64,000 nt of DNA from UBA1240 sp045599185 (GTDB lineage Bacteria > Spirochaetota > Spirochaetia > Treponematales > Treponemataceae): NCBI GenBank assembly GCA_045599185.1, contig JAZRVO010000014.1, positions 1 to 64,000 on the forward strand, read 5' to 3'. The translations under genes were made by a program, and so were the position numbers. Positions 51,267-59,824 of the stretch are shown piece by piece. Each line of letters starts with the position of its first letter. The first letter of the stretch is position 1. The notes beneath the pieces were generated by a model, which was not told the DNA's origin, made no database searches, and saw only the letters and a program-made list of their open reading frames with translations.

Positions 51267-52250
51267 ATGACAGAAAGAGAAGACAAATTCCGTACCCACA
51301 GAATCATTCAGATTGATAAATGGATTAGAAGCGGCGCTTATCCTTCGGTTCAGCAGATGGTTGAAGAATACGGCGTTTCGAAACGCACAATTTTGCGCGA
51401 CATTGAATTTTTGCGCGACCGCTATAATGCCCCGGTTGAATCAGACCGGGTGAAAAAAGGCTATTTCTATACAGACCCAACATTTATGATTCAGAATGTT
51501 CTGCTTACGGAAGGGGATTTGTTTACGGTTTCTACCTTAATGCCGCTTATGGAACAGTATAAAAATACGCCGCTGGAAGCTTCTTTTAAGAATATCATGG
51601 TAAAAATTGCCGAAATGCTGCCAGCGCAGGTTTGTGTTGATACCAGTTTTTTGAACGAAGACATAAGTTTTATAAGCGACCCGCTGCCAAAAATTGACGA
51701 AGAAATATTTAACGCAATTTTTAAGGCGGTAAAAATCCGGCAGGTTCTTACTTTTCAATACCGTAGCGTAAGTTCGCAGGAATATAAGCTAAAAACTTTT
51801 GACAGTTACCGCGTGCTTTGTCAGAAAGGCAACTGGTATGTTTTCGGTTACGACCACGGTGCAGAAGATTTCAGGGTTTACGCACTTCCCAGAATGAAAA
51901 ACCTTGAATTTACCGGCGAAACTTTCAAAATTCCTAAAGATTTTGATGTTTCAAAATACGTCGATTTGTCTTTCGGCATCTGGAACAACCATGAAGAGCC
52001 GGTGGAATACGAACTTTTGTTCAGTTCTACAATGGCAAACTACATTCTTGAACGAGAATGGCATTCCAGGCAAAAAATGAAGCAAAACAAAGACGGTTCG
52101 GTTTTGCTGAAATTCAAATCAAACCAGAAACAGCAGGTTTTCAGCTGGGTTCTGGGTTTTGGCAGCGCAGTAACAATTATAAATCCGCCGGAACTAAAAA
52201 ATGCAATGCTGGCAGAAATTGAAAAACTCGCTGAAAAATATAAAGATTAG
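51267..52250 (+). CDS. WYL-domain transcriptional regulator
   Basis: A 327-residue regulator with an N-terminal DeoR-type helix-turn-helix (YPSVQQMVEEYGVSKRTILRDIEFLRDRY, about 25-53) and a WYL domain from about 150 to 230 (RQVLTFQYRSVSSQEYKLKTFDSYRVLCQKGNWYVFGYD), followed by the WCX extension. WYL domains sense nucleotide or nucleic acid ligands and often control defence genes. It lies 242 bp after the HIRAN gene in the same direction and lacks the 45-bp element itself, so it is a candidate regulator of it. No clear ribosome site. Confidence 0.9.
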   Translation: MTEREDKFRTHRIIQIDKWIRSGAYPSVQQMVEEYGVSKRTILRDIEFLRDRYNAPVESDRVKKGYFYTDPTFMIQNVLLTEGDLFTVSTLMPLMEQYKNTPLEASFKNIMVKIAEMLPAQVCVDTSFLNEDISFISDPLPKIDEEIFNAIFKAVKIRQVLTFQYRSVSSQEYKLKTFDSYRVLCQKGNWYVFGYDHGAEDFRVYALPRMKNLEFTGETFKIPKDFDVSKYVDLSFGIWNNHEEPVEYELLFSSTMANYILEREWHSRQKMKQNKDGSVLLKFKSNQKQQVFSWVLGFGSAVTIINPPELKNAMLAEIEKLAEKYKD

Positions 52251-52389
52251 TTTCTGCCAATAAAAATCTTTCTCCAGATTGAAAAATAATATTCGACGCA
52301 CCAGTTTTTTTATATAATGCATGGGCGTGTTTTGCCCAAATTTTTGGCGCGACTTGAACAATATTCGCAAAAATCATAAAATTAGTTTT

Positions 52390-54717
52390 ATGAACAGACG
52401 ACTTATTACTTCAGCTTTACCTTATGTAAACAACGTTCCTCATTTGGGAAATTTAATTCAAGTTCTTTCTGCAGATGTATTTGCACGCTATTGCCGCAGC
52501 CGCGGTTACGACACAATGTATGTTTGCGGTACTGACGAATATGGTACTGCAACCGAAACACGTGCCCAGGAAGAGGGCAAAACACCACGGGAACTTTGCG
52601 ATTATTATCATAAAATTCATAAAGAAATTTACGAATGGTTCAACATTGCTTTTGACCATTTTGGCCGTACTTCAACGCCGCAGCAAACAGAAATTGTTCA
52701 GCAGATGTTTCTTGACGTTGAAAAAAACGGCTTCATAAAAGAAGACACAATTGAACAGCTTTACTGCGAAGAATGCGGACGCTTTCTGGCAGACCGTTAT
52801 GTTCGCGGCGTTTGTCCGCACTGCGGCTATGAAGATGCACGCGGCGACCAGTGCGAACACTGCGGAAAACTTCTGGACCCGACGGATTTGAAAGAACCGC
52901 GCTGTTCAACCTGCGGAAAAACACCAAAAGTAAAATCAACCAAACATTTGTACATCGACTTGCCTGGCATTCAGAGCAAGTATGCGCCTTGGATGGAAGA
53001 AGCTTCGGAAAAAGGCCAGTGGGCTAAAAACGCCGTTCAGATGACACAGGCCTGGATTCGCGACGGTTTGCACGAACGCGCCATTACACGCGACCTGAAA
53101 TGGGGTATTCCCGTTCCAAAAGCCGGTTACGAAGACAAGGTTTTCTACGTTTGGTTTGATGCACCGATTGGCTATATTTCAATTACAAAAGAACTTGCAG
53201 ACAAAATGGCAGGTACACCAGACGCTTTCGACTGGAAGAGCTGGTGGATTCCTTCTGAAAGCGAAGAAGCCAAAACGAAGCCGCCGGTTGAATTGTTCCA
53301 GTTCATCGGGAAAGACAACATTCCGTTCCATACGGTAATTTTCCCTTCAACTTTGATTGGTTCTGGCAAAGACTGGACAAAGCTTTACCACATGTCTTCA
53401 AGTGAATATTTGAACTACGAAAACGGAAAATTCAGTAAGTCTAAGGGAATTGGTGTTTTTGGCACTGACGCAAAAGAATCTGGAATTCCTGCCGATGCAT
53501 GGCGTTTCTATATTTTTTACAACCGCCCGGAAAAATCTGATACTCAGTTTACATGGAAAGACTTTCAGGAAAAGCTTAACAGCGAGCTGATTGGTAACCT
53601 TGGTAACCTTGTAAACCGCACTTTAACTTTTGTAAGCCGCTACTACGACGGAAAAATTCCTGAAGGAACACCAAACGCCGAAATGTGGCAGCAGATTAAG
53701 GAACATGAAGCAAAAGCAACAGAACTTTTGGAATGGGCAGAACTGAAAGATGCTTTCCACGAAGCTTTTGAAATTTCTTCAATTGCAAACAAGGCTTTTC
53801 AGGAAGGCGAACCATGGAAAACCCGCAACACGGACCCGGAAAAAGCAGCCAGCCTGATTCGCGATTTGTGCTACGTAATTAAGGACCTGATGATTATGGT
53901 TCATCCTTACATGCCGCAGTACGCAGAAAAAATTCTGTCTTTCTTTGGAAAAACAGTCGTAAACGGTCACATCGGCGTAGCTTCTGCTGCCGACGCCTTG
54001 AACTGGAACGATTTGGGCAAAACCGAAGGCCTTGAAAATGTTCTGAAAACAGAAATTATTTTTACCCCGATGGATAATGCAAAAACCGACGCTTACCGCG
54101 AACGTTATTCCGGCAGCCAGAAAGAACGCAAGGAAGCAGAAAACGCCAAAAATGATAAAGCTGCAAAACCGGCTAAAAAAGAAGAGAAAAAAGAACCGGA
54201 ACCTTTAGCCCCAGAAGCTCAGAAAGCACTTTTCAATGAAAAAATCGTGCTGAAAGTGGCTAAAATTGTTGAAATTTCTCGCCACCCGGATGCTGAAAAA
54301 CTTTACGTTGAAAAACTTGATGACGGCACTGGTATTGAACGCGTAATTTGTTCTGGTCTTGTTCCATACTTAAAGGAAGAAGACCTTTTAGGCAAGCACG
54401 TAATTATTGCAGACAACCTGAAACCGCGTAAACTGCGCGGAATTGAAAGCCGCGGTATGCTTCTTGCCGCCGATTACACCGATGCTGAAGGCAAAGAATG
54501 CGTAGAAGTTTTGCAGGCACCTTGGGCACAGCCAGGAACTGTTCTTGTTCTTGACGGCGCAGAAAGTGCTGAAAAACCTGCTTCCATCGATGCCGACACT
54601 TTCTTTGCAGTTCAAATTACTGTAAAAGATTCGGTTGTGGGTGTGCAGGGTACAAAACTTTTGGCCGACGGTAAAGGAATTGCAATGACTAACGTTAAAA
54701 ACGCAGAAGTTTGCTAA
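52390..54717 (+). CDS. metG: Methionyl-tRNA synthetase
   Basis: A 775-residue class I synthetase charging tRNA-Met. It has the HIGH-type PHLGN, a four-knuckle zinc insert (CEECGRF, CPHCGYE, CEHCGKL, CSTCGKT), the KMSKS-like KFSKSKG, an anticodon-binding helical domain, a Lys/Glu/Ala-rich linker (about 580-610) and a C-terminal OB-fold tRNA-binding domain (KIVEISRHPDAEKLYVEKLD). Start ATG 52390 gives the usual RRLITSALPYVNN; the frame open from 52321 is not family-like. Confidence 0.97.
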   Translation: MNRRLITSALPYVNNVPHLGNLIQVLSADVFARYCRSRGYDTMYVCGTDEYGTATETRAQEEGKTPRELCDYYHKIHKEIYEWFNIAFDHFGRTSTPQQTEIVQQMFLDVEKNGFIKEDTIEQLYCEECGRFLADRYVRGVCPHCGYEDARGDQCEHCGKLLDPTDLKEPRCSTCGKTPKVKSTKHLYIDLPGIQSKYAPWMEEASEKGQWAKNAVQMTQAWIRDGLHERAITRDLKWGIPVPKAGYEDKVFYVWFDAPIGYISITKELADKMAGTPDAFDWKSWWIPSESEEAKTKPPVELFQFIGKDNIPFHTVIFPSTLIGSGKDWTKLYHMSSSEYLNYENGKFSKSKGIGVFGTDAKESGIPADAWRFYIFYNRPEKSDTQFTWKDFQEKLNSELIGNLGNLVNRTLTFVSRYYDGKIPEGTPNAEMWQQIKEHEAKATELLEWAELKDAFHEAFEISSIANKAFQEGEPWKTRNTDPEKAASLIRDLCYVIKDLMIMVHPYMPQYAEKILSFFGKTVVNGHIGVASAADALNWNDLGKTEGLENVLKTEIIFTPMDNAKTDAYRERYSGSQKERKEAENAKNDKAAKPAKKEEKKEPEPLAPEAQKALFNEKIVLKVAKIVEISRHPDAEKLYVEKLDDGTGIERVICSGLVPYLKEEDLLGKHVIIADNLKPRKLRGIESRGMLLAADYTDAEGKECVEVLQAPWAQPGTVLVLDGAESAEKPASIDADTFFAVQITVKDSVVGVQGTKLLADGKGIAMTNVKNAEVC

Positions 54718-54739
54718 CAATTGAATTATTGATGAAAAT

Positions 54740-54790
54740 CGGGCACTTTTTTTCAGCAAAAAAAGCGAAGAAAAAGTGTCCGTTTTTTTT
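54740..54790 (+). terminator. Rho-independent terminator after metG
   Basis: Arms CGGGCACTTTTT and AAAAAGTGTCCG (54740-54751 with 54771-54782, one G-T pair) followed by eight T. Confidence 0.88.
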
Positions 54791-54816
54791 GAATTTTAGA
54801 CTTTTTGGAGATTTAA

Positions 54817-56007
54817 ATGTTTGAACTTAATATAAAACCCGTTGAAAACTGGCAAACAGACACAATTAAAAATCCTCATTTTCTGCAAAGCAATTTTTGG
54901 GCTGGTTTTAAGTCAAACCACGGCTGGAAATCTTATAAATTTGAAGTTTGCCTGCAAAACAGCAAGTTTTTTACCAATGGAATTTATCCGCTGCAGGTTC
55001 TAGTAAGATCAATTAAAGGGCTTTTTAACGTGGCTTACGTGCCCCTTGCCCTGTATTTAACGGAAAACGGCAAAGACGGGCAGGGCAAGCTGGATATTTT
55101 TACCGCGCCCAAAACAGAAGAAAACGGTGAAAATAACATCGCATCCGATATTTACGAAGAAAAAATCGAAGAATATTTATCGATAGTACAAAAAAGTGCA
55201 CAATTAGTAAAAAATAACATACCACACAAAACAATTTTTATACGCTTTGATCCACCATTACGATATTTTGAACCTTTGCAGAAACAGCAGTTTACAAAAC
55301 TTTGTAAAAAAGCCGGCTTCAAGAAGCCCGTTTCCGACATTCAGCCGCCGGACACGGTAATATTAAACCTTAGCCCGGATACAGAAACATTGCTTGCCAG
55401 CATGAAAAACAAATGGCGGTATAACATTCGGCTGGCACAGAAAAAGGGCGTAGAAGTTAACCACTTTGATGCAGAAGCAATTGACGATTTTTACAAGCTT
55501 TATATCGAAACTTCCAAACGCGACGGAATTGCATTGCATTCAAAAAATTACTACAAAGATTTGTTTGAATGCGCACAAAACGCAAGCACTGCCAGTGCAG
55601 AAAAACCGCTTGTTTCGCTTTACATAGCAAGTTTTGAAGGCGAAAACCTTGCAGCAATAATTACGCTTTTTACCCAAAATCAGGCTGTTTACCTTTACGG
55701 TGCATCTTCAAACAGTCACCGCAACTTAATGCCTGCCTACCTTTTGCAGTGGCAGGCCATTCAGGATGCAAAAAACCACGGCTGCCAGAACTACGACTTT
55801 TACGGCATACCGCCAACGGACGACGAAAACCACCCGATGCACGGTTTATATCGTTTCAAAACTGGTTTTGGCGGCGAAATTGTTCACCGTACTGGCAGCA
55901 TAGATGTCAGCCTTTCGCCGATGTACGTGCCTTACGCAGTGGCTGAAAAACTAAGATTAATTTGGTTTAAAAAAATTAAAAAGCTTTTTGTTAAAAAGAA
56001 AGAATAG
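54817..56007 (+). CDS. FemA/FemB-like aminoacyltransferase
   Basis: A 396-residue GNAT-fold protein of the FemABX group, which adds amino acids from aminoacyl-tRNA to a lipid-linked peptidoglycan precursor. TVILNLSPDTETLLASMKNKWRYNIRLAQKKGVEV is the diagnostic block, and the C-terminal NYDFYGIPPTDDENHPMHGLYRFKTGFGGEIV matches the second GNAT half. Spirochaete peptidoglycan uses ornithine; whether this protein makes cross-bridges there is not known. Preceded by metG, consistent with tRNA chemistry but separated by a terminator. Confidence 0.88.
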   Translation: MFELNIKPVENWQTDTIKNPHFLQSNFWAGFKSNHGWKSYKFEVCLQNSKFFTNGIYPLQVLVRSIKGLFNVAYVPLALYLTENGKDGQGKLDIFTAPKTEENGENNIASDIYEEKIEEYLSIVQKSAQLVKNNIPHKTIFIRFDPPLRYFEPLQKQQFTKLCKKAGFKKPVSDIQPPDTVILNLSPDTETLLASMKNKWRYNIRLAQKKGVEVNHFDAEAIDDFYKLYIETSKRDGIALHSKNYYKDLFECAQNASTASAEKPLVSLYIASFEGENLAAIITLFTQNQAVYLYGASSNSHRNLMPAYLLQWQAIQDAKNHGCQNYDFYGIPPTDDENHPMHGLYRFKTGFGGEIVHRTGSIDVSLSPMYVPYAVAEKLRLIWFKKIKKLFVKKKE

Positions 56008-56143
56008 AAAATTTGTTTGAATCCATAAGCAGAAAGTCTCTGAAAATTCATTTTGATAATTTGAGTTTTTGGAGACTTTGGATATTTTTGTTTTTATTTA
56101 AGCATTTTTCTTTCTATATAATGCTTTTTGATGATTAAAGCAG

Positions 56144-56172
56144 TTGACATATTAAGGATATTATTTTAAATT
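56144..56172 (+). promoter_or_regulatory. Possible promoter giving a leaderless transcript
   Basis: TTGACA (56144-56149) and TAAATT (56167-56172) are 17 bp apart; a start at the usual distance would fall on the ATG at 56179. No ribosome site precedes that ATG, which agrees with leaderless translation. Confidence 0.4.
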
Positions 56173-56178
56173 TTCAAA

Positions 56179-56961
56179 ATGAGTACCAAGCTTCTTATCA
56201 TTGACCCGCAAAACGACTTTTGTTTGCCTTCTGCGTCTCTTTATGTGCCGGGTGCAGACCAGGATGCAAAACGTATTGCGGCTTTTATTTCAAAACATTC
56301 ATCAGAAATTGATTCTATTCATATAACTTTAGATTCACACCCTAATTTTCATATTGCACACCCGATTTTTTGGGTTAACAAAAAGGGCAACAACCCGCCG
56401 CCGTATACCGTAATAACCTACGAAACTTTTGCGGCAGGAATTTGGATGCCGGTTTTAAGTGAATTAAAGCAGCGCACTGAAGAATACATAATGGAGCTTG
56501 AAACCAAAGGCCACTACAATCTCATTATCTGGCCGCCGCACTGCTTAACGGCAAGTCCTGGGGCTTGTGTGGTAGATTCAATTGCACACGCCGCCGCCAA
56601 CTGGGAACTTGAAACACCGGGAAGAATTGTAAATTACGTTACTAAAACTTCAAACCCGTTTACGGAACATTACAGCGCCGTACAGGCAGAAGTGCCGGAT
56701 AAAAATGACCCGACAACTCGAACTAATTTTGCCTTTATTGACAGCCTGAAAGACGCTGACACCATTTACATTTGCGGAGAAGCTTTAAGCCACTGCCTTT
56801 CCAACACGGTACGCGACCTTATTGCCTACATTCCGCCAGAAAAAATTACGATTCTTACCGATTGTACCAGCGACGTAGAAGGTTACGAAAAACTGGGCGA
56901 CGATATTTTGAGAGATTTTAAGTTGCAGGGAATAAAAACTGCAATAAGCACTGAAATTTAA
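56179..56961 (+). CDS. Isochorismatase/nicotinamidase-like cysteine hydrolase
   Basis: A 260-residue cysteine hydrolase. LLIIDPQNDFC provides the catalytic Asp9, WPPHCLTASPGAC corresponds to the metal/substrate loop, YVTKTSNPF is a candidate for the Lys region, and ICGEALSHCLSNTVRDL carries the nucleophile Cys. The pattern fits nicotinamidase-like enzymes, which turn nicotinamide to nicotinate, though a residue insertion after HSSEIDSIHI makes the exact substrate unsure. Longer than PncA (about 210). Monocistronic. Confidence 0.8.
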   Translation: MSTKLLIIDPQNDFCLPSASLYVPGADQDAKRIAAFISKHSSEIDSIHITLDSHPNFHIAHPIFWVNKKGNNPPPYTVITYETFAAGIWMPVLSELKQRTEEYIMELETKGHYNLIIWPPHCLTASPGACVVDSIAHAAANWELETPGRIVNYVTKTSNPFTEHYSAVQAEVPDKNDPTTRTNFAFIDSLKDADTIYICGEALSHCLSNTVRDLIAYIPPEKITILTDCTSDVEGYEKLGDDILRDFKLQGIKTAISTEI

Positions 56962-57087
56962 CATCAGCTAACTTTGGCTGAAAAAAATTCTGCGCGTTTT
57001 GCCTTTTTAACATGGCAAAAACGTTTAATTTCAAAAAGCTGGCACTAAATTTCTGTTTAGCGTTTAGTGCCTTTCTTAGGTTAATTT

Positions 57088-58014
57088 ATGAACTTGGAAG
57101 CATTTGTTTTAGGTTGCGGCGGAATGATGCCTTTGCCGTACCGTCACTTAACTTCGGTACTTTTACGCCGCGAAGGCGATCTTTTTCTTTTTGACGGCGG
57201 AGAAGGCACGCAGGTTTCTCTGCGCCGGCTGAACCTTAAATGGAAAAAAATCAACGCAATTTTTGTTTCGCATACCCACGCAGACCATGTTACCGGCCTG
57301 CCGGGCATTATGATGCTTTCTTCGCAGGTTGACCGTGATGAACCATTGTACATTTACGGGCCGCCAAAAATTGCAGAATATATTGAAACAAGCAGAAAAG
57401 TTCTGGACATGTACATCAATTACGAAGTTATCGTAAAGGAAATTACAGAACCGGGAATCGTTCACGAAGGAAAAGATTTTTACGTTCGTGCATTTCCTTT
57501 GCAGCATACAAAAACCTGCGTGGGCTACACACTGGAAGAATTGCCGCGCCCTGGCGAGTTTAAGCCTGAAAAAGCACGGGAACTTGGCGTGCCGGTTGGA
57601 CCGCTGTGGGCAAAACTGCAATCCGGCGAATCGGTACAGGCAAGTGACGGCACAATTGTTACGCCGGATAAGGTTATGGGACCAAGCCGCAGCGGCCGGA
57701 AAGTTAGTTACGTAACGGACACTTTGTATCTGCCTTCTATTGCAAAAGAAGTTCAGGGTTCTGACCTGCTTTTCTGCGAGGGCATGTTTGAAAAAGCGTT
57801 GCAGTCAACCGCGGCAGAAAAAAAACACATGACTGCTGAACAGGCAGCAATTATTGCCCGCGACGCAAAAGTTAAGCAGCTGGCCATGCTTCATTACAGC
57901 CCGCGCTACACGGACAAAGAGCTGAAGCCGCTTTTGGACGAAGCACAGGCAATTTTTCCAAATACTGTACTTTCAAAAGACCGCATGATTTTTGACGTGC
58001 CTTACGAAGACTAA
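57088..58014 (+). CDS. rnz: Ribonuclease Z
   Basis: A 308-residue metallo-beta-lactamase-fold endonuclease that trims tRNA 3' ends. SHTHADHVTGLPG carries the HxHxDH zinc residues (H62, H64, D66, H67), FPLQHTKTCVGY the exosite-region His, and SYVTDTLYLPS and MLHYSPRYTD the later ligands. The start fits: MNLEAFVLGCGGMMPLP. Family length. Confidence 0.93.
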   Translation: MNLEAFVLGCGGMMPLPYRHLTSVLLRREGDLFLFDGGEGTQVSLRRLNLKWKKINAIFVSHTHADHVTGLPGIMMLSSQVDRDEPLYIYGPPKIAEYIETSRKVLDMYINYEVIVKEITEPGIVHEGKDFYVRAFPLQHTKTCVGYTLEELPRPGEFKPEKARELGVPVGPLWAKLQSGESVQASDGTIVTPDKVMGPSRSGRKVSYVTDTLYLPSIAKEVQGSDLLFCEGMFEKALQSTAAEKKHMTAEQAAIIARDAKVKQLAMLHYSPRYTDKELKPLLDEAQAIFPNTVLSKDRMIFDVPYED

Positions 58015-58041
58015 AAATTTTTAGCCTGAATTAAAACTTTT

Positions 58042-58770
58042 ATGATTGAACTGGTTGATTTTAGCAAAAATTACGGAAAAACCTGTGCCGTACAGAATGT
58101 TTCGTTTACCGTGCAGAAAGGGCGCATTGCCTGCCTTTTAGGCGTAAACGGTGCAGGAAAAAGTACGATAATCAAGGCAATTTGTGGAATTCATTATCCT
58201 TCAGGCGGAAAAGTTTTAATTGAAGGCATTTCGGCAGAAGACCAGCCGATTTTGACAAAGCAGAAAATCGGATATGTTGCCGAAAATCCCCAGTTTTATG
58301 ATTTTTTTACCGTAGAAGAATTTTTACATTTAATGGCAAGCATAAAAATGCCGGAAATTTCTAAAATTCAGCAAATTGAAAAAGCCGGAAAATGGGCAGA
58401 ACGATGCGGGCTGGCGCAGGTTATGCAGAAAAAAATCAAGACACTTTCTAAAGGCTATTGCCAGCGCCTGGCTTTTGCCTGTGCGTTAATAAACAATCCG
58501 CCGGTTTTGGTTTTAGACGAACCAATCACGGGTTTAGACCCGGTTCAAATTCAGGAAATGCGCACGCTTATCAAAAGCCTTGAAAACGAAAAAACAATTC
58601 TGTTAAGCACCCACCTTATGCAGGAAGTTGAAGCCCTTTGCACCGACATTTTTATTCTGGCAAACCACAAACTGGCAGCAAGCGGCACAAAAGAACAAAT
58701 TCTATCCCTTACCAAATGCGAAACTTTAGACAAGGCTTTTTTGCAGCTGAACCAAAGCAGCACCCAATGA
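58042..58770 (+). CDS. ABC transporter ATP-binding protein
   Basis: A 242-residue ATPase of the ABC-2/CcmA type. Walker A GVNGAGKST (about 35-43), a Q-loop in GYVAENPQFYDFF, the signature LSKGYCQRLAFA (a variant of LSGGQ), Walker B VLVLDEPITGLD and the switch His in LLSTHLMQE are all present. Together with the next three genes it forms a GldA/GldF/GldG-type set. Substrate unknown. Confidence 0.9.
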   Translation: MIELVDFSKNYGKTCAVQNVSFTVQKGRIACLLGVNGAGKSTIIKAICGIHYPSGGKVLIEGISAEDQPILTKQKIGYVAENPQFYDFFTVEEFLHLMASIKMPEISKIQQIEKAGKWAERCGLAQVMQKKIKTLSKGYCQRLAFACALINNPPVLVLDEPITGLDPVQIQEMRTLIKSLENEKTILLSTHLMQEVEALCTDIFILANHKLAASGTKEQILSLTKCETLDKAFLQLNQSSTQ

Positions 58771-59002
58771 AAAACCGGCACACAATTCAAAAAAAACGCA
58801 AAGCGTTAGCCCAAAACACAAATTAAAAGGCTTGCCAAATTATAAATTTTTAGAAGGAACTTAAAAAATGCGATGGGTTTAGTCTGCAATTGCACGGTAA
58901 AAAAACGCCATTTTATGAAAAAATTTAGAAAGGCTCTTAATCCATAAAAATAATTCTGCAAAAAAAACAGAAAAGTTATCCGGAAAAAGGATTTTTGAAA
59001 AA

Positions 59003-59824
59003 ATGAAAGACAGCGATAAAACTGAAAAAATGCGAAAAAAGCCTGATTGCATTCAGACCAATGTAGATAATAACAAAAAAACGGCAATTTCACCCAATTT
59101 TCAATTTAAACAGCTTGGTGTTGCACTAAAAAAAGAACTTACGGCTTCGCTGCTATCGCCGGCGGTTTACATTGCAGTTTTGCTTTTTGTTATTGCCGTT
59201 GGCGTAAATTTTTTTATTGCCGGGCAATTTTTTATTGAAGGCAAGGGCACAAGCGATTTGCGCATTTTTTACATTTTTTTTCCATATATTTGCATTGTAA
59301 TCATTCCGGTTTTAACAATGCACTTATGGGCAGCCGAAATTAACGGCCTTGTTTTTTCACTGCCGCTAAGCACAAGCGCCTTAGTTTTTGGCAAATGGCT
59401 TTGCAGCCTTATCATCTTAGTGCTGTGCCAGATTTTTCTTTTAATTGTGCCAGTATGCGTGAACCGTTTTGGCGCAGTGGACTGGGGACAGATTTTTACG
59501 GCAAATTTTGTAATTCTGTTTTATTTTGCAGCGGTTTGCGCACTTGGGCAGTTTTTTTCGCTGGTAACAAAAAATCAGGTAACCGCCGCAATTTTATGCA
59601 CAATCATTCTGGCACTGACAAACTGCGTGCATCTGGTGCCGCTTTATTTTGCAAACGCAAAGGCTATGGCAAAACTTGCAAACACCGTAAGTTTTGCATG
59701 GCACTTTGATGCCGCAAGCAAGGGCATTCTTGACAGCCGGGACATATTTTTTTATTCAATTTGCGCCGCAGCTTTTTTAATTGCAAGCATTTTTTTTATT
59801 GAATGGCGAAAGGAAAAAGCATGA
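59003..59824 (+). CDS. ABC-2 type permease (GldF-like)
   Basis: A 273-residue membrane protein with six predicted membrane segments after a 40-residue basic cytoplasmic start. FNFQFKQLGVALKKELTASLLSPAVYIAV-type opening followed by a large loop and INGLVFSLPLSTSALVFGKWL is the ABC-2/GldF pattern. It lies 232 bp after the ATPase gene; that gap holds a 19-codon frame beginning at the ATPase stop but no clear promoter. The stop overlaps the GldG-like start by four bases. Confidence 0.85.
   Translation: MKDSDKTEKMRKKPDCIQTNVDNNKKTAISPNFQFKQLGVALKKELTASLLSPAVYIAVLLFVIAVGVNFFIAGQFFIEGKGTSDLRIFYIFFPYICIVIIPVLTMHLWAAEINGLVFSLPLSTSALVFGKWLCSLIILVLCQIFLLIVPVCVNRFGAVDWGQIFTANFVILFYFAAVCALGQFFSLVTKNQVTAAILCTIILALTNCVHLVPLYFANAKAMAKLANTVSFAWHFDAASKGILDSRDIFFYSICAAAFLIASIFFIEWRKEKA

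Noticed and set aside
57012..57194. 60-codon frame starting before rnz
   Set aside because: It overlaps the start of rnz in another frame and shows no family pattern; the rnz start at 57088 gives the expected N-terminus.
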